64,000 nt of DNA from Acinetobacter oleivorans DR1 (GTDB lineage: Bacteria; Pseudomonadota; Gammaproteobacteria; Pseudomonadales; Moraxellaceae), in NCBI RefSeq assembly GCF_000196795.1, contig NC_014259.1, positions 3,658,001-3,722,000 of the forward strand. Reading direction: 5' to 3'. The notes under the pieces were generated by a model that saw nothing but the letters and a program-made list of their open reading frames with translations, was not told the DNA's origin and did not search any database. Position numbers and translations under genes: made by a program. Each line of letters begins with the position of its first letter. Position 1 is the stretch's first letter. Shown here piece by piece: positions 42,222 through 51,810 of the stretch.

Positions 42222-44378
42222 ATGTCAGACGAATCAAAATGCCCTTTTTCAGGCCATAAATCAAAACCAGAGGTAACGGTCGGTGGTGGCACGCCTAGTT
42301 TACACTGGTGGCCAAAACAACTACGCGTCGACCTACTCAACCAACATTCAGAACGCTCTAATCCACTCGGTAAAGAATTTAATTACCGTCAAGAATTTAA
42401 AAAACTCGACTACTACACCCTCAAAGCTGATATCAAAAATGTATTAACCGATTCTCAAGATTGGTGGCCAGCCGATTGGGGAAATTATACAGGCTTATTT
42501 ATTCGATTAGCATGGCATGCTGCCGGTACATATCGTATGGGCGATGGCCGTGGTGGTGCTGGTCGCGGTCAGCAACGTTTTGCGCCATTAAATAGTTGGC
42601 CTGACAATGCGAGCTTAGATAAAGCACGCCGTTTGCTATGGCCAGTTAAACAAAAATACGGTCAAAAAATATCGTGGGCAGATTTATTTATTCTTGCCGG
42701 TAACATTGCGCTTGAGTCTTCTGGCTTCCGTACATTTGGTTTTGGTGCGGGTCGTGAAGACGTTTGGGAACCAGACAACGATGTAAACTGGGGCGATGAA
42801 AAAGAATGGTTAGCTCATCGAAACTCTGAAGCATTGGAAGGCAGCAATCTCGCTGCAACCGAAATGGGTCTAATTTATGTAAACCCTGAGGGTCCACAAG
42901 CCAGTGGTGATCCAAAATCGGCTGCACCATTTATTCGTGCGACTTTCGGCAACATGGCAATGGATGACGAAGAAATTGTTGCATTAATTGCAGGTGGTCA
43001 TACTTTAGGTAAAACCCACGGGGCTGCCTCTGCTGATCATGTTCAGGCTGATCCTGAAGGTGCCCCAATTGAACAGATGGGCTTTGGCTGGTCAAATAGC
43101 TTTGGTACAGGCGTTGGTAAAGACGCGATCACTTCTGGCTTAGAAGTCATTTGGTCACAAACGCCAACACAATGGAGCAATTACTTCTTTGAAAACCTAT
43201 TCAAATATGAGTGGGTACAAGAACGCTCACCTGCTGGCGCAATTCAATGGGTAGCAGCAGATGCTGAAGCGATCATTCCTGATCCATTCGATCCATCAAT
43301 TAAACGTAAGCCAACAATGCTGACTACAGATTTGACCTTACGTTTTGATCCTGAGTTTGAAAAAATCTCTCGCCGCTTCCTTAACGATCCACAAGCTTTC
43401 GCCAATGCTTTTGCCCGTGCATGGTTCAAATTAACTCACCGCGATATGGGACCAAAAGCACGTTATCTAGGTCCTGAAGTTCCAGCTGAAGATTTAATTT
43501 GGCAAGATCCATTACCTGCTGCTAGCGCTGCACCATCGGCTGCCAGCATTGCTGATGCAAAAGCAAAAATTGTTGCACTAGGGCTATCTGCTGGCGAGTT
43601 GGTTTCTCTTGGTTGGGCTTCAGCGTCAACTTTCCGTGGTGGAGACAAGCGTGGCGGAGCAAACGGCGCACGTATTGCCTTATCACCGCAACGTGATTGG
43701 GAAGTAAACCAAAAAGCTGTTGAAACTTTAACTAAAATTGAAGAAATCAAAGCCTCAACTCAACTGTCATTGGCTGATCTCATTGTGTTAGCAGGTAACG
43801 TTGGTGTAGAGCAAGCTGCTCAAGCGGCAGGTTTCAACATTAGCGTTCCATTTGCCTCTGGTCGTGTTGATGCATTACAAAGTCAAACTGATGTCGAATC
43901 TTTCCAATTGCTCCGCGGCCTTGCCGATGGTTTTAGAAACTGGAAAAAAGAGGGTGTCAATGCAGCAACAGAAGCTTTATTAATTGATAAAGCACAGCAA
44001 CTGACTTTAACTGCACCAGAGTTAACTGCATTGGTTGGTGGTTTACGTGTTCTAGGCACTAACTGGGATGGTTCGCAACACGGCGTATTCACTCAGCAGG
44101 TTGGCGTACTCAGCACAGACTTCTTCACGAACTTACTCGACATGTCTACTGTATGGGCACCTGTTGATTCAACAAGTGAAGTATTTGAAGGCAAAGACCG
44201 TAAAACAGGCACTGTAAAATTTACTGCAACGCGTAATGATTTAGTATTCGGTTCAAACTCAATCTTACGTGCACTGGTAGAAGTTTATGCTCAGGCCGAT
44301 GGTAAAGAAAAATTTGTTCAAGACTTTGTAGCGGCATGGACTAAAGTCACGAATCTTGATCGTTTTGACTTAGCTTAA
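42222..44378 (+). CDS. katG: Catalase-peroxidase
   Basis: Bifunctional heme enzyme of 718 residues that disproportionates hydrogen peroxide and oxidises donors. The distal pocket R95-W98-H99 (FIRLAWHAAG), the cross-linked adduct residues Y219 and M245 together with W98, and the proximal heme ligand H260 (AGGHTLGKTHG) are all present, matching the E. coli enzyme. A second, non-heme peroxidase-like domain completes the usual tandem. The start at 42222 has AGAGAG upstream. The start of a regulatory circuit is unknown; OxyR would be usual. A strong terminator follows. Confidence 0.97.
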   Translation: MSDESKCPFSGHKSKPEVTVGGGTPSLHWWPKQLRVDLLNQHSERSNPLGKEFNYRQEFKKLDYYTLKADIKNVLTDSQDWWPADWGNYTGLFIRLAWHAAGTYRMGDGRGGAGRGQQRFAPLNSWPDNASLDKARRLLWPVKQKYGQKISWADLFILAGNIALESSGFRTFGFGAGREDVWEPDNDVNWGDEKEWLAHRNSEALEGSNLAATEMGLIYVNPEGPQASGDPKSAAPFIRATFGNMAMDDEEIVALIAGGHTLGKTHGAASADHVQADPEGAPIEQMGFGWSNSFGTGVGKDAITSGLEVIWSQTPTQWSNYFFENLFKYEWVQERSPAGAIQWVAADAEAIIPDPFDPSIKRKPTMLTTDLTLRFDPEFEKISRRFLNDPQAFANAFARAWFKLTHRDMGPKARYLGPEVPAEDLIWQDPLPAASAAPSAASIADAKAKIVALGLSAGELVSLGWASASTFRGGDKRGGANGARIALSPQRDWEVNQKAVETLTKIEEIKASTQLSLADLIVLAGNVGVEQAAQAAGFNISVPFASGRVDALQSQTDVESFQLLRGLADGFRNWKKEGVNAATEALLIDKAQQLTLTAPELTALVGGLRVLGTNWDGSQHGVFTQQVGVLSTDFFTNLLDMSTVWAPVDSTSEVFEGKDRKTGTVKFTATRNDLVFGSNSILRALVEVYAQADGKEKFVQDFVAAWTKVTNLDRFDLA

Positions 44379-44391
44379 TTTAAGTCAAAGT

Positions 44392-44426
44392 TAAAAAAGC
44401 CAGTTCAAATTGAACTGGCTTTTTTA
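44392..44426. terminator. Terminator between katG and the MBL-fold gene
   Basis: AAAAAAGCCAGTTCA / TGAACTGGCTTTTTT with loop AAT; serves both converging genes. Confidence 0.9.
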
Positions 44427-44449
44427 ATTAAATATAAAATGATGTAATT

Positions 44450-45502
44450 TTATACAGTCAATTTATGTCCTTCTCGAATGCAATAAAAAGGATTCGCAAG
44501 TTTCGATGAAGCTTTAATTGCTTGAGCTAGCGCATGTTCAGGATCTTCTCGGTCTTCGTCGGTCAACTGGAAAGTTCGATAATGAATCGCAACAGAACGA
44601 TGAGCTTGCAAATCTAAATGTGCATGTACAGCATCTTGAGGGTTCATATGAACATAACTCATTAACTTGCGAGGTTCATAAGCTCCGATCGGAAGTAAAG
44701 CAACACGTGGTGCACCATAACGAGCATGGATTTGCTTAAAATGCCCCGCATAACCCGTATCACCAGCAAAGAAACAATGCCCTGTTTTCGCTACAACCGA
44801 AAAGCCGCCCCAGAGTGCTTTATTCTGGTCACGTAGGCCACGACCAGAGCCATGCTGTGCAGGTGTATAGATTATTCTTAGTTCGTGATAGGGAATTTCT
44901 TGCCACCAATCCATCTCAATCACATGAAACTCTTTGGGTAGGTAAAAGCCATTCCCGAGTCCAGTATAAATCGGCATTGCGAATTTTTTATGTAGCCATT
45001 CAAGCGTAGCCAAATCCATATGATCATAATGATTATGGCTGAGTAGAACACCATGAATCGTCGGCAATTGCTCTAATGCAAAACCTGCCGGACACACACG
45101 GCGAGGTCCACGACCCTGTGAAGGGCTTGCATAATCACACCATACGGGATCGGTAATAAAGTTATAAGGCCCAATCTGAATCAATACCGTTGCATGTCCA
45201 ACAAACCAAACTTGCCAATCATCTAAATCCGCCTGAGGACGATTTTGAGGCAAGGCCACAGCCGTATTTACACGAGTATCGTATTCATTTTGAATATCAA
45301 CTTTCCATGTAAAAGACTCACGTGTAACTAACCAACGTAATAGCTCTTTTGAGCCTCTAGCCGGTGATTTAGGCTGTTGGTTATAAAAACGTGTATCAGA
45401 TTCACGCCCTGACTCGGGATGATAAAAAGGAGGTTTTATCCATGTATGCGTCCAACAGGACTGAGTCGGCAATTGATATGTTAATGTCGGCTTGTCTTTC
45501 AT
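44450..45502 (-). CDS. MBL-fold metallohydrolase, NAPE-PLD/UlaG-like
   Basis: A 350-residue metallo-beta-lactamase-fold hydrolase. The zinc motif is SHNHYDHMD (HxHxDH type, about 158-166), with FITDPVW before it and a later FAGDTGY and HYRTF. The ordering resembles N-acylphosphatidylethanolamine phospholipase D-like and YtkP/UlaG relatives, which cleave phosphodiesters. No signal peptide, so it is cytoplasmic. The natural substrate cannot be told from sequence. The gene stands alone, converging on katG. Confidence 0.85.
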   Translation of the reverse strand: MKDKPTLTYQLPTQSCWTHTWIKPPFYHPESGRESDTRFYNQQPKSPARGSKELLRWLVTRESFTWKVDIQNEYDTRVNTAVALPQNRPQADLDDWQVWFVGHATVLIQIGPYNFITDPVWCDYASPSQGRGPRRVCPAGFALEQLPTIHGVLLSHNHYDHMDLATLEWLHKKFAMPIYTGLGNGFYLPKEFHVIEMDWWQEIPYHELRIIYTPAQHGSGRGLRDQNKALWGGFSVVAKTGHCFFAGDTGYAGHFKQIHARYGAPRVALLPIGAYEPRKLMSYVHMNPQDAVHAHLDLQAHRSVAIHYRTFQLTDEDREDPEHALAQAIKASSKLANPFYCIREGHKLTV

Positions 45503-46159
45503 GGGCTTTTCTATGTTTTAGCATCGGCAGAATGGATGTGTTCAGGTTTCTATCTTAACAATTAAAACAAATTAAGCTATGGCACTTACACTTATTTATC
45601 ATATAAATATCCCTTTTATTGTGGTCATAGCCAACATAAGTTGAATTAGATTGCCATAAAAAATACATAGATGTGTTGGGTTTATGCGTCGATAATTACC
45701 ATTCTTATTAAGAGTGCTTGTATAACATAACAATAATTAGTCACGTGAAATTAGGGGGGAGTTACTTGGTTTTGCCTTAGTAAGCTCTACTTTTCCCACT
45801 TCAAATGTTTTGCCAGATTACAGAACAAAATATTTAGTAACACTTAAAGCCAATTCATTCTTAAAGAATTTATATTTTATAATATTATTTTATATTTCTT
45901 CATTTTTGCATAATATGAGAATCACCTATACTAATATTTAAAACATTTAAATATTTCTTTGATTAAGTAAAAATAATGTATTTAAACGACCCTAATTAAT
46001 ATATTTTATGAATTACTTGAACTTAGATTTATATATTAAATGTTTAATGAAAATGAAAATTCCATTTATTTTATAAATACCTAAATCACCTTCACGCTAT
46101 ATCCCTTTATGCTTTATACTTCACATAAATCATAGTAAGACATTTTTTGGATTAGTCTT
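45503..46159. other. AT-rich intergenic region with no recognised gene
   Basis: A 657-bp gap between the MBL gene and a LysR gene. It is very AT-rich, with short repeats of A and T, an isolated AGGGGGGAG near 45750, and no open frame of note. No strong inverted repeat or RNA signature stands out. It probably contains promoters for both flanking genes. Confidence 0.4.
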
Positions 46160-47065
46160 ATGGAACTACGCCATCTCCGATATTTCATTACCGTTGCTGA
46201 AGAATTAAATTTTAGTAAAGCCGCCCTTAAACTTTTTACCGCACAACCCTCCCTTAGCCAACAGATTAAAGATTTAGAAGAAGATGTTGGTGTACGACTT
46301 TTAAATCGCACTAAACGTAAAGTTGAATTAACCGAAGAAGGTGAAGTCTTTTTAGAACATGCTCGCCTGACCCTTGCTCAAGCTGAAAAAGCAGTTGCTC
46401 TGGCACGACAGGTTTCTAAGGCTAAACAGCAACTGCTCCGTATCGGTTTTGTTCCCATTGCAGAAATGAAAATTTTTCCTTACGTTCTTCCTAATCTGCG
46501 ATTACAACACCCCGATCTCATCATTGAACTATCTAATCTAAACAATACTGAACAACTTAAATCCTTAAAAAAAGGTGAGTTAGACATTACTTTTACTCGA
46601 GAAAATACAGATAGTGATGAGATCCAAAGCCAATTTGTTTTGACTGAACCCTTGATTTTTTTACTTCCTAAAAATCACCCACTTACTCAATATGAACGAA
46701 TTCCCGTCCATGCTTTACAGGGCGTTGACTTTATTATTCCTGCTGCTGAGCAGTCACAAACATTACATAACACAATTTTAGATTTTGCCAAAACTCATAA
46801 TATTGACCTCAATATTGTTCAAAAAGCAGACAGCATGTTGTTTAATATTAACTCTCTTGGCTCTGGATTAGGTTGTACAATTTTACCTGCTTACGTTGCA
46901 CCTTTAGGCATCAAAAATACAGTAGTCCGCCCTCTTGATGTCGAGTTACCGACATTGGATTTATTCGTAAATTACCGTAGAAACTCACAGTCTTTAGGCG
47001 TCCAAAAATTTATTGATCAACTCACTAAAGTATTTCATCTAGATAAGAACTTAACTCACACCTAA
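46160..47065 (+). CDS. LysR-family regulator, BenM/CatM-like
   Basis: A 301-residue LysR-type regulator. It starts MELRHLRYFITVAEELNFSKAALKLF with the typical HTH (AALKLFTAQPSLSQQIKDLEEDVGVRLL), and the effector domain begins LLRIGFVPIAEMKIFPYVLP. The MELRHLRYF start is shared by BenM, CatM and HcaR-type regulators of aromatic catabolism in Acinetobacter; the target here is not visible. A DUF1345 gene follows on the same strand after 266 bp. Confidence 0.87.
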   Translation: MELRHLRYFITVAEELNFSKAALKLFTAQPSLSQQIKDLEEDVGVRLLNRTKRKVELTEEGEVFLEHARLTLAQAEKAVALARQVSKAKQQLLRIGFVPIAEMKIFPYVLPNLRLQHPDLIIELSNLNNTEQLKSLKKGELDITFTRENTDSDEIQSQFVLTEPLIFLLPKNHPLTQYERIPVHALQGVDFIIPAAEQSQTLHNTILDFAKTHNIDLNIVQKADSMLFNINSLGSGLGCTILPAYVAPLGIKNTVVRPLDVELPTLDLFVNYRRNSQSLGVQKFIDQLTKVFHLDKNLTHT

Positions 47066-47331
47066 TCAGAGAAGCTATATTTTATTTTAAGCCTATGATT
47101 AATAAGGACACCTTTATAAAAGGTATAAGTAAATAATATTTTTTATTTATTTTATACTTTTTATAAACAGTTTAGCTCGCGCTTTTGTTCTATTTTACCT
47201 ACTCGATTAAAGTAAATATCTCTTAAATACAATTTAAAGTCTTGGAATAAAATCTATATAAAACTGGATATTATTTTCACCATTTAATAAAAAACAATAT
47301 ATTTACCATTTAGTAAAAGGAGATTAGGAAA

Positions 47332-48009
47332 ATGGTTGCAGTATTTCAACACCTTGGACGTAGTGTACTAAACCGCCCTCATTTCTTTATTGCTTTATTT
47401 ATAGGATTTATTACAGCAGGTATTCTGACATGGTTCACCTCATGGAAATGGTCAACTATTTTATTAGTCAGCTGGAATACTTCGATTAGTATATATTTAC
47501 TACATGTTTGGCAGCTCATGAAAAGTGCTGATCATTCACAAATGCAGCAGCAAGCTAAAAAACAAGATGAAAGCAAATGGGTCATTATGCTGATTGTTTT
47601 ATTGGCTTTAACCATGTGCCTAGTTGCTATTTTAATACAGCTCTCACAGCTTCCTTCTGATCATTCTGCAAAGTTAGGCCATGTGGCTTTAGCTTTACTC
47701 ACGATTATTTCTGCATGGCTTTTTATGCATACCGTTTTTGCCCTACATTATGCCCATGATTTTTATATGGCTTTATCGAGGAATGAAGAAAATGGTGGTC
47801 TAGATTTTCCGGGAACAAAACAGCCCACTTATCCTGATTTTCTATATTTTAGTTATATTATTGGGACTTCTGCCCAAACTGCCGATGTTTCGATTACCAC
47901 CAAACACATGCGTCTTTTAAACTTATTTCACGCGGTTTTGTCTTTTGGGTTTAATACCACCATTTTAGCGATCTGTATTAACGTTGCTGCTGGCTTTCTT
48001 ACCAACTAA
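47332..48009 (+). CDS. DUF1345 family membrane protein
   Basis: A 225-residue inner-membrane protein with five or six TM helices. The DUF1345 pattern is seen in the second half: MHTVFALHYAHDFY, DFLYFSYIIGTSAQTADVSITTKHMRLL and HAVLSFGFNTTILAICINVAA. Function is unknown. AAAAGGAG and AGGAAA precede the start. It lies after a LysR gene, which may regulate it. Confidence 0.88.
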   Translation: MVAVFQHLGRSVLNRPHFFIALFIGFITAGILTWFTSWKWSTILLVSWNTSISIYLLHVWQLMKSADHSQMQQQAKKQDESKWVIMLIVLLALTMCLVAILIQLSQLPSDHSAKLGHVALALLTIISAWLFMHTVFALHYAHDFYMALSRNEENGGLDFPGTKQPTYPDFLYFSYIIGTSAQTADVSITTKHMRLLNLFHAVLSFGFNTTILAICINVAAGFLTN

Positions 48010-48025
48010 AACTTGCATTTAGGAA

Positions 48026-48052
48026 ATAAAAAAGTCACCCAAATGGGTGACT
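48026..48052 (-). terminator. Terminator of the GST gene
   Basis: GTCACCC / GGGTGAC hairpin, AAAT loop, followed on the minus strand by TTTTTTATTT. Confidence 0.8.
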
Positions 48053-48067
48053 CTAAACAGCAGAGGT

Positions 48068-48673
48068 TTACAACAATGAGCCCATCGTGCTTTGTTTTAA
48101 GCCTTCACGTTGCTTGATGGTTTCAACATAACGCGTAATAGCAGGATGAGATTCAATCGCTCCCATTTTCAATTGCCATAACAGCATTGCTCCAACGCTT
48201 ACATCTGCGGCGGTAAATTGTTCGCCACACACATACGGATTTGCTTCATTAAGTCCTTGTACTAAAGCTTGGTAGGCATCGTTATAATCACCATAACCCA
48301 CAAACATTTTTTGCTCAGGCGATACATCTATTCCGAGAGCTTTATCAACACCAGCAGCTTCCCATGGGCCTGCCATCAAAAATAACCAGCGATAGTACAA
48401 ACCACGTTTAGGATCATCTAATGCAGGAGCTAAACCTTTATCGAAAAATTTATCAGCAAGATAAGCACAGATTGCACCTAGCTCATAAATCACGACATCA
48501 CCATCTACCAATACTGGTACTTTTCCAAAAGGATTAATTTTTAGATATTCCGGTGTTTTCATTTCAGTCTTGTATTCGACTTCAATACGTTCACACTCAA
48601 CACCTAATTCGACTAAAAGCCAGTCGACCACAACACCACGTGATTCTTTATTAGTATAAAGTTTAAGGCTCAT
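48068..48673 (-). CDS. Glutathione S-transferase family protein
   Basis: A 201-residue GST. The thioredoxin-like N-terminal domain (KLYTNKESRGVVVDWLLVELG) ends with the cis-Pro VPVLVDGDVVIYELGAICAYLA (about 50-75), where Glu-Leu/Gly replaces the usual ES motif. The C-terminal helical domain includes YVCGEQFTAADVSVGAMLLWQ. It conjugates or isomerises electrophiles; the substrate is unknown. A gap of 49 bp separates it from the WYL regulator upstream on the same strand. Confidence 0.88.
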   Translation of the reverse strand: MSLKLYTNKESRGVVVDWLLVELGVECERIEVEYKTEMKTPEYLKINPFGKVPVLVDGDVVIYELGAICAYLADKFFDKGLAPALDDPKRGLYYRWLFLMAGPWEAAGVDKALGIDVSPEQKMFVGYGDYNDAYQALVQGLNEANPYVCGEQFTAADVSVGAMLLWQLKMGAIESHPAITRYVETIKQREGLKQSTMGSLL

Positions 48674-48722
48674 TTTTATGGCTCCTTGTTTATCGTGGAA
48701 CCTAGTCTACAAAACCTCTTTG

Positions 48723-49415
48723 TCAGTTTTTGTCAGTAGTCTTCGACTCTTGTGCCCACCACTGCTCAAATAGTTTTTGCTTAAATGATGGATATAATTC
48801 TTGGCTTAAACTCAGCTGTTGAATACGATCGAGTCTAAAATGTCTAAAATCCTGCCTGAGTTCACACCATGCAGCCAATAAAATTTTGTCATTAAAATAT
48901 CCCAAGGCAAAAGGCCACAAGGTTCGAACACTACTTCGTTGCTGCTCATCATGATAATGCAGCGAAATTTTAACTTGCTGCCGAATGGCTAAACGCACCT
49001 GTTCGACTCGATTTTCATCTACAGGCAGCCACGTATTAAATGCTCTTAAAGTCGTGTGCTGTAATAAATATTGCCGATGCTCAGGCAAAACAGAATTCAA
49101 TTTAGCTAATACAGATGTAGATGCCGATTGTAACGATTGATCAGGTACACTCTTCAACCAATACAATGCCAAAAAAATAGCTTCGACTTCATTTTCATTG
49201 AGTGTCATTGGTGGCAGTACAATATCTTCTTTAAGCTGAAAACCTATACCTGCCGATGCCTCAATTGCTACACCCTGCTCACGTAAGCTATCGATATCGC
49301 GATAGACACTTCGTACACTAATTCCCATACGTTCAGCGAGAACTTGTGCAGTGATTGGATAACGGGCTTCTCGAAGTTCTTGTAAAAGATTTAATAGACG
49401 AATAGAACGACTCAT
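48723..49415 (-). CDS. HTH-WYL domain transcriptional regulator
   Basis: A 230-residue regulator of the YafY type. The N-terminal HTH (RYPITAQVLAERMGISVRSVYRDIDSLREQGV, about 17-48) is followed by a WYL-like ligand domain (WPFALGYFNDKILLAAWCELRQDFRHFRLDRI). The start at 49415 (MSRSIRLLNLL) has AGAAGAG upstream; 49442 would add nine residues. It may control the neighbouring GST gene, as pairs of this kind often do; inference. Confidence 0.83.
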   Translation of the reverse strand: MSRSIRLLNLLQELREARYPITAQVLAERMGISVRSVYRDIDSLREQGVAIEASAGIGFQLKEDIVLPPMTLNENEVEAIFLALYWLKSVPDQSLQSASTSVLAKLNSVLPEHRQYLLQHTTLRAFNTWLPVDENRVEQVRLAIRQQVKISLHYHDEQQRSSVRTLWPFALGYFNDKILLAAWCELRQDFRHFRLDRIQQLSLSQELYPSFKQKLFEQWWAQESKTTDKN

Positions 49416-49485
49416 TTTTCTCTTCTTATTGATATTAAACATACAATAAGAGGGAATAAATTCCCCCTTCTTATATTATTCTAAA

Positions 49486-50160
49486 TTATGCAACATCTAC
49501 CGTAGATAACTTTGCATACTCTCTTAAAAAGTTGTGCAGCTCAGGTACATCTTTGGCAATCGTTAAAGGCTGGAACTGCTGTAGAACTTCGATCGAATGC
49601 ACACCATAGCCCACACCAATTCGTGGCATGTTTAACCTCTGAGCCATCTCAAGATCATAGCTACTATCACCAATCATTACTGCACGCTCAACATTCACTC
49701 CAGTGACTGTTAAGATTTCTTGCAACATGAGTGGATCTGGTTTCGATCTGGTTTCATTGGCTGCTCGAGTCACATCAAAAAGATGAGTACTCTCTGTTTT
49801 TGCGATTACACGATCTAGCCCACGACGGTTTTTACCTGTTGCGACTGCAAGTTTTAAACCTTGCGCTTTTAAATCATGTAGTAGCTCAGCAATACCATCG
49901 AACCATGCATCATTTGTAGAGTTTGCAATATAGTGATCGCCATATGCTTTTAAAATTGAGTCATGTAACTCAGGTGCTTCTGGAAATAGGGTTTGCATAA
50001 CTTCGGGCAAGCCTAAACCAATAATACTTTTTGCTGCTCCATCTGTTAAAGGCAATTCATGTTGTTCTGCGGCATGTTGCAAGCTAGCAACAATCTGTCC
50101 AACAGAGTTATATAAAGTCCCATCCCAGTCGAAAATAACTAATTCGGTTTTTAGACTCAT
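49486..50160 (-). CDS. HAD-superfamily hydrolase, Gph-like
   Basis: A 224-residue HAD phosphatase with phosphoglycolate-phosphatase-like traits. Motif I is IFDWDGTLYNS, motif II AVATGKNRR, motif III KPDPLMLQEI and the final MIGDSSYDLEMAQRL. The start overlaps the rluC stop by 4 bp (ATGA, 50157-50160), so it is translationally coupled to rluC. The substrate is not fixed; small sugar phosphates or nucleotides are likely. Confidence 0.88.
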   Translation of the reverse strand: MSLKTELVIFDWDGTLYNSVGQIVASLQHAAEQHELPLTDGAAKSIIGLGLPEVMQTLFPEAPELHDSILKAYGDHYIANSTNDAWFDGIAELLHDLKAQGLKLAVATGKNRRGLDRVIAKTESTHLFDVTRAANETRSKPDPLMLQEILTVTGVNVERAVMIGDSSYDLEMAQRLNMPRIGVGYGVHSIEVLQQFQPLTIAKDVPELHNFLREYAKLSTVDVA

Positions 50161-51089
50161 TTTGCCACTCTCAAAGCCTTTAATAACTGCGTCATGTCTT
50201 CTGGTAAAGGAGCTTCAATCGGTGGATAACCTGGAATATCTAAACGCATCGCATGTAAACATAGACGACGTGCTTCAGGACCAGTGTACTCAGTCGTGTG
50301 TCCATATTTATCGTCACCAATCAAAGGGTGTCCAATGCTTAAACCGTGCACACGAATCTGATGAGTACGGCCAGATAAAGGTGATGCATGAACCAGAGTC
50401 GCATTTTTAAAGCGCTCTGCTACAACCCATTCGGTTTTACTTGGTTTACCATCTTTAGTCACACGTACACGACGCTCGCCATTTGCTAGCTCATAGCGTA
50501 ATAAAGGCGCATCAATCAGCTGTTTATCTAAGCTCACTTGCCCTTTAACAATCGCTGCATAGGTTTTACGAATTTTGTGCTCACGCAACATATCTTGTAG
50601 TTGTTTTAATGTGCTACGTTTTTTACTAATCATGACCAGACCAGAAGTATCACGGTCAATACGATGAATAAGTTCTAAATATTTTTTGCCTGTCGCTGCA
50701 CGTAGTGCCTCAATCAAACCATATGCCATACCACTACCACCATGGACAGCAATACCTGATGGTTTATTTACAACTAACAAACCTTCATCTTCATAGACCA
50801 CACGGCTTAATAGGCCTTGTGCCACACTGTCACTGACCGGAGCGGCTGTTTCGTCTTTTTGTTCGTAACGAATTGGAGCAACACGAATCTGATCACCAAT
50901 CTCAAGTTTAGTCTCAGCTTTAACACGTTTTTTATTTACTCGAACCTGACTTTCACGAATCAAACGATAAATACGACTTTTAGGTACACCTTTTAAACGC
51001 GAGAACAGGAAATTATCAATTCGCTGTCCTGCTTGATGTTCATCCACCTCAAACCAAGTGACACTTTGCCATTGCTGTGTAGAATTCAT
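50157..51089 (-). CDS. rluC: 23S rRNA pseudouridine synthase RluC
   Basis: Converts U955, U2504 and U2580 of 23S rRNA in E. coli to pseudouridine. The 310-residue protein has an S4-type RNA-binding domain at the start (QRIDNFLFSRLKGVPKSRIYRLIRESQVRVNKKR) and the catalytic Asp in HRIDRDTSGLVM. The length fits RluC/D. It is divergent from rne, as in many gammaproteobacteria, and its last codon overlaps a HAD gene. Confidence 0.92.
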   Translation of the reverse strand: MNSTQQWQSVTWFEVDEHQAGQRIDNFLFSRLKGVPKSRIYRLIRESQVRVNKKRVKAETKLEIGDQIRVAPIRYEQKDETAAPVSDSVAQGLLSRVVYEDEGLLVVNKPSGIAVHGGSGMAYGLIEALRAATGKKYLELIHRIDRDTSGLVMISKKRSTLKQLQDMLREHKIRKTYAAIVKGQVSLDKQLIDAPLLRYELANGERRVRVTKDGKPSKTEWVVAERFKNATLVHASPLSGRTHQIRVHGLSIGHPLIGDDKYGHTTEYTGPEARRLCLHAMRLDIPGYPPIEAPLPEDMTQLLKALRVAK

Positions 51090-51198
51090 ACTAATATTTA
51101 AACCTGAAATTTTGCTAAATTTGATTAATAAATGACCGTTTAGCTTAGTTTTTTCACAAGAAATCTAAGCTTAGCCCATAGGCAGATGCTGCAAGGTT

Positions 51199-51207
51199 TG
51201 ATATAGT
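51199..51207 (+). promoter_or_regulatory. Extended -10 promoter of rne
   Basis: TGATATAGT provides an extended -10 (TGn plus TATAGT at 51202-51207). The start point would lie near 51213, giving a leader of about 600 nt. Confidence 0.5.
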
Positions 51208-51212
51208 CAGCG

Positions 51213-51810
51213 CACGGATACCGCCGTAAGTGAACATCTAATAGGGAATTTCCCTGATTGAAACCTCAATCAAAATGATGCTTTCACCATCAGCTCGGAT
51301 AGGTCCTAAAGAATTATGCCGACGCCGAAGGCTTATTATATCGGCAAAATGACAAACTGTTGCGTTTAATTCAGTTTGTTCAAAAAAATATGTTACCAAC
51401 TCTAGTTGGTTATGGAACGTAAACTGATACACATCAGACAAATCGCTCCTTAAAGTTGCCTTCAGGCTAAAGCGTTGATGCATTGGAACTGCCGAAAGCA
51501 CCGATACGATGAACATTCCGTATCAAACTTCCAAAAAGAAGTCACTTCGCGCTCAATGACAGTGAAAGTCATTAACCAATGTACCGCTCACCCGCCAGTG
51601 AAGCACTAAGGAAGTCCGATTTAAAGGTTGAAGCAGTATTGCCTACATCACAGACGAGAATCGAAGTTAAGGCTAAATGTAGCCGGTAACAGATGACTCA
51701 GACCACAAATATTTTGAGATCTGGGAAATGATCCGTCATGTTCGATGTTCGTTCAGAACCTTTAAGTTTGTGCGATATGTTTGTGTGGGTCACTATTAGG
51801 TGTCACACCC
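51213..51810 (+). promoter_or_regulatory. Long structured 5' leader of rne
   Basis: The leader before RNase E is ~600 nt without a good ORF and rich in hairpins: GATTGA/TCAATC (51256-51271), TGATG/CATCA (51276-51292), GCCGA/TCGGC with inner GCC/GGC (51318-51345), ACAAACTG/CAGTTTGT (51352-51379), ACCAACT/AGTTGGT (51395-51410), CTGAT/ATCAG (51424-51437), GATACG/CGTATC (51503-51524), AATGAC/GTCATT (51555-51573) and GGCTA/TAGCC (51671-51684). A last hairpin GTGTG...CACAC (51783-51808) covers the AGGTG ribosome site before 51811. This fits autoregulation through RNase E cleavage, as for E. coli rne; the leader is longer than the E. coli one. Confidence 0.65.

Noticed and set aside
45503..46159. 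A possible small RNA or pseudogene in the 657-bp gap before the LysR gene
   Set aside because: No stable hairpin with T-run, no clustered motif and no recognisable protein remnant could be found.
51238..51516. A 92-codon minus-strand frame in the rne leader
   Set aside because: It has no ribosome site or domain, and the stretch is better explained by the hairpin array of the rne leader.
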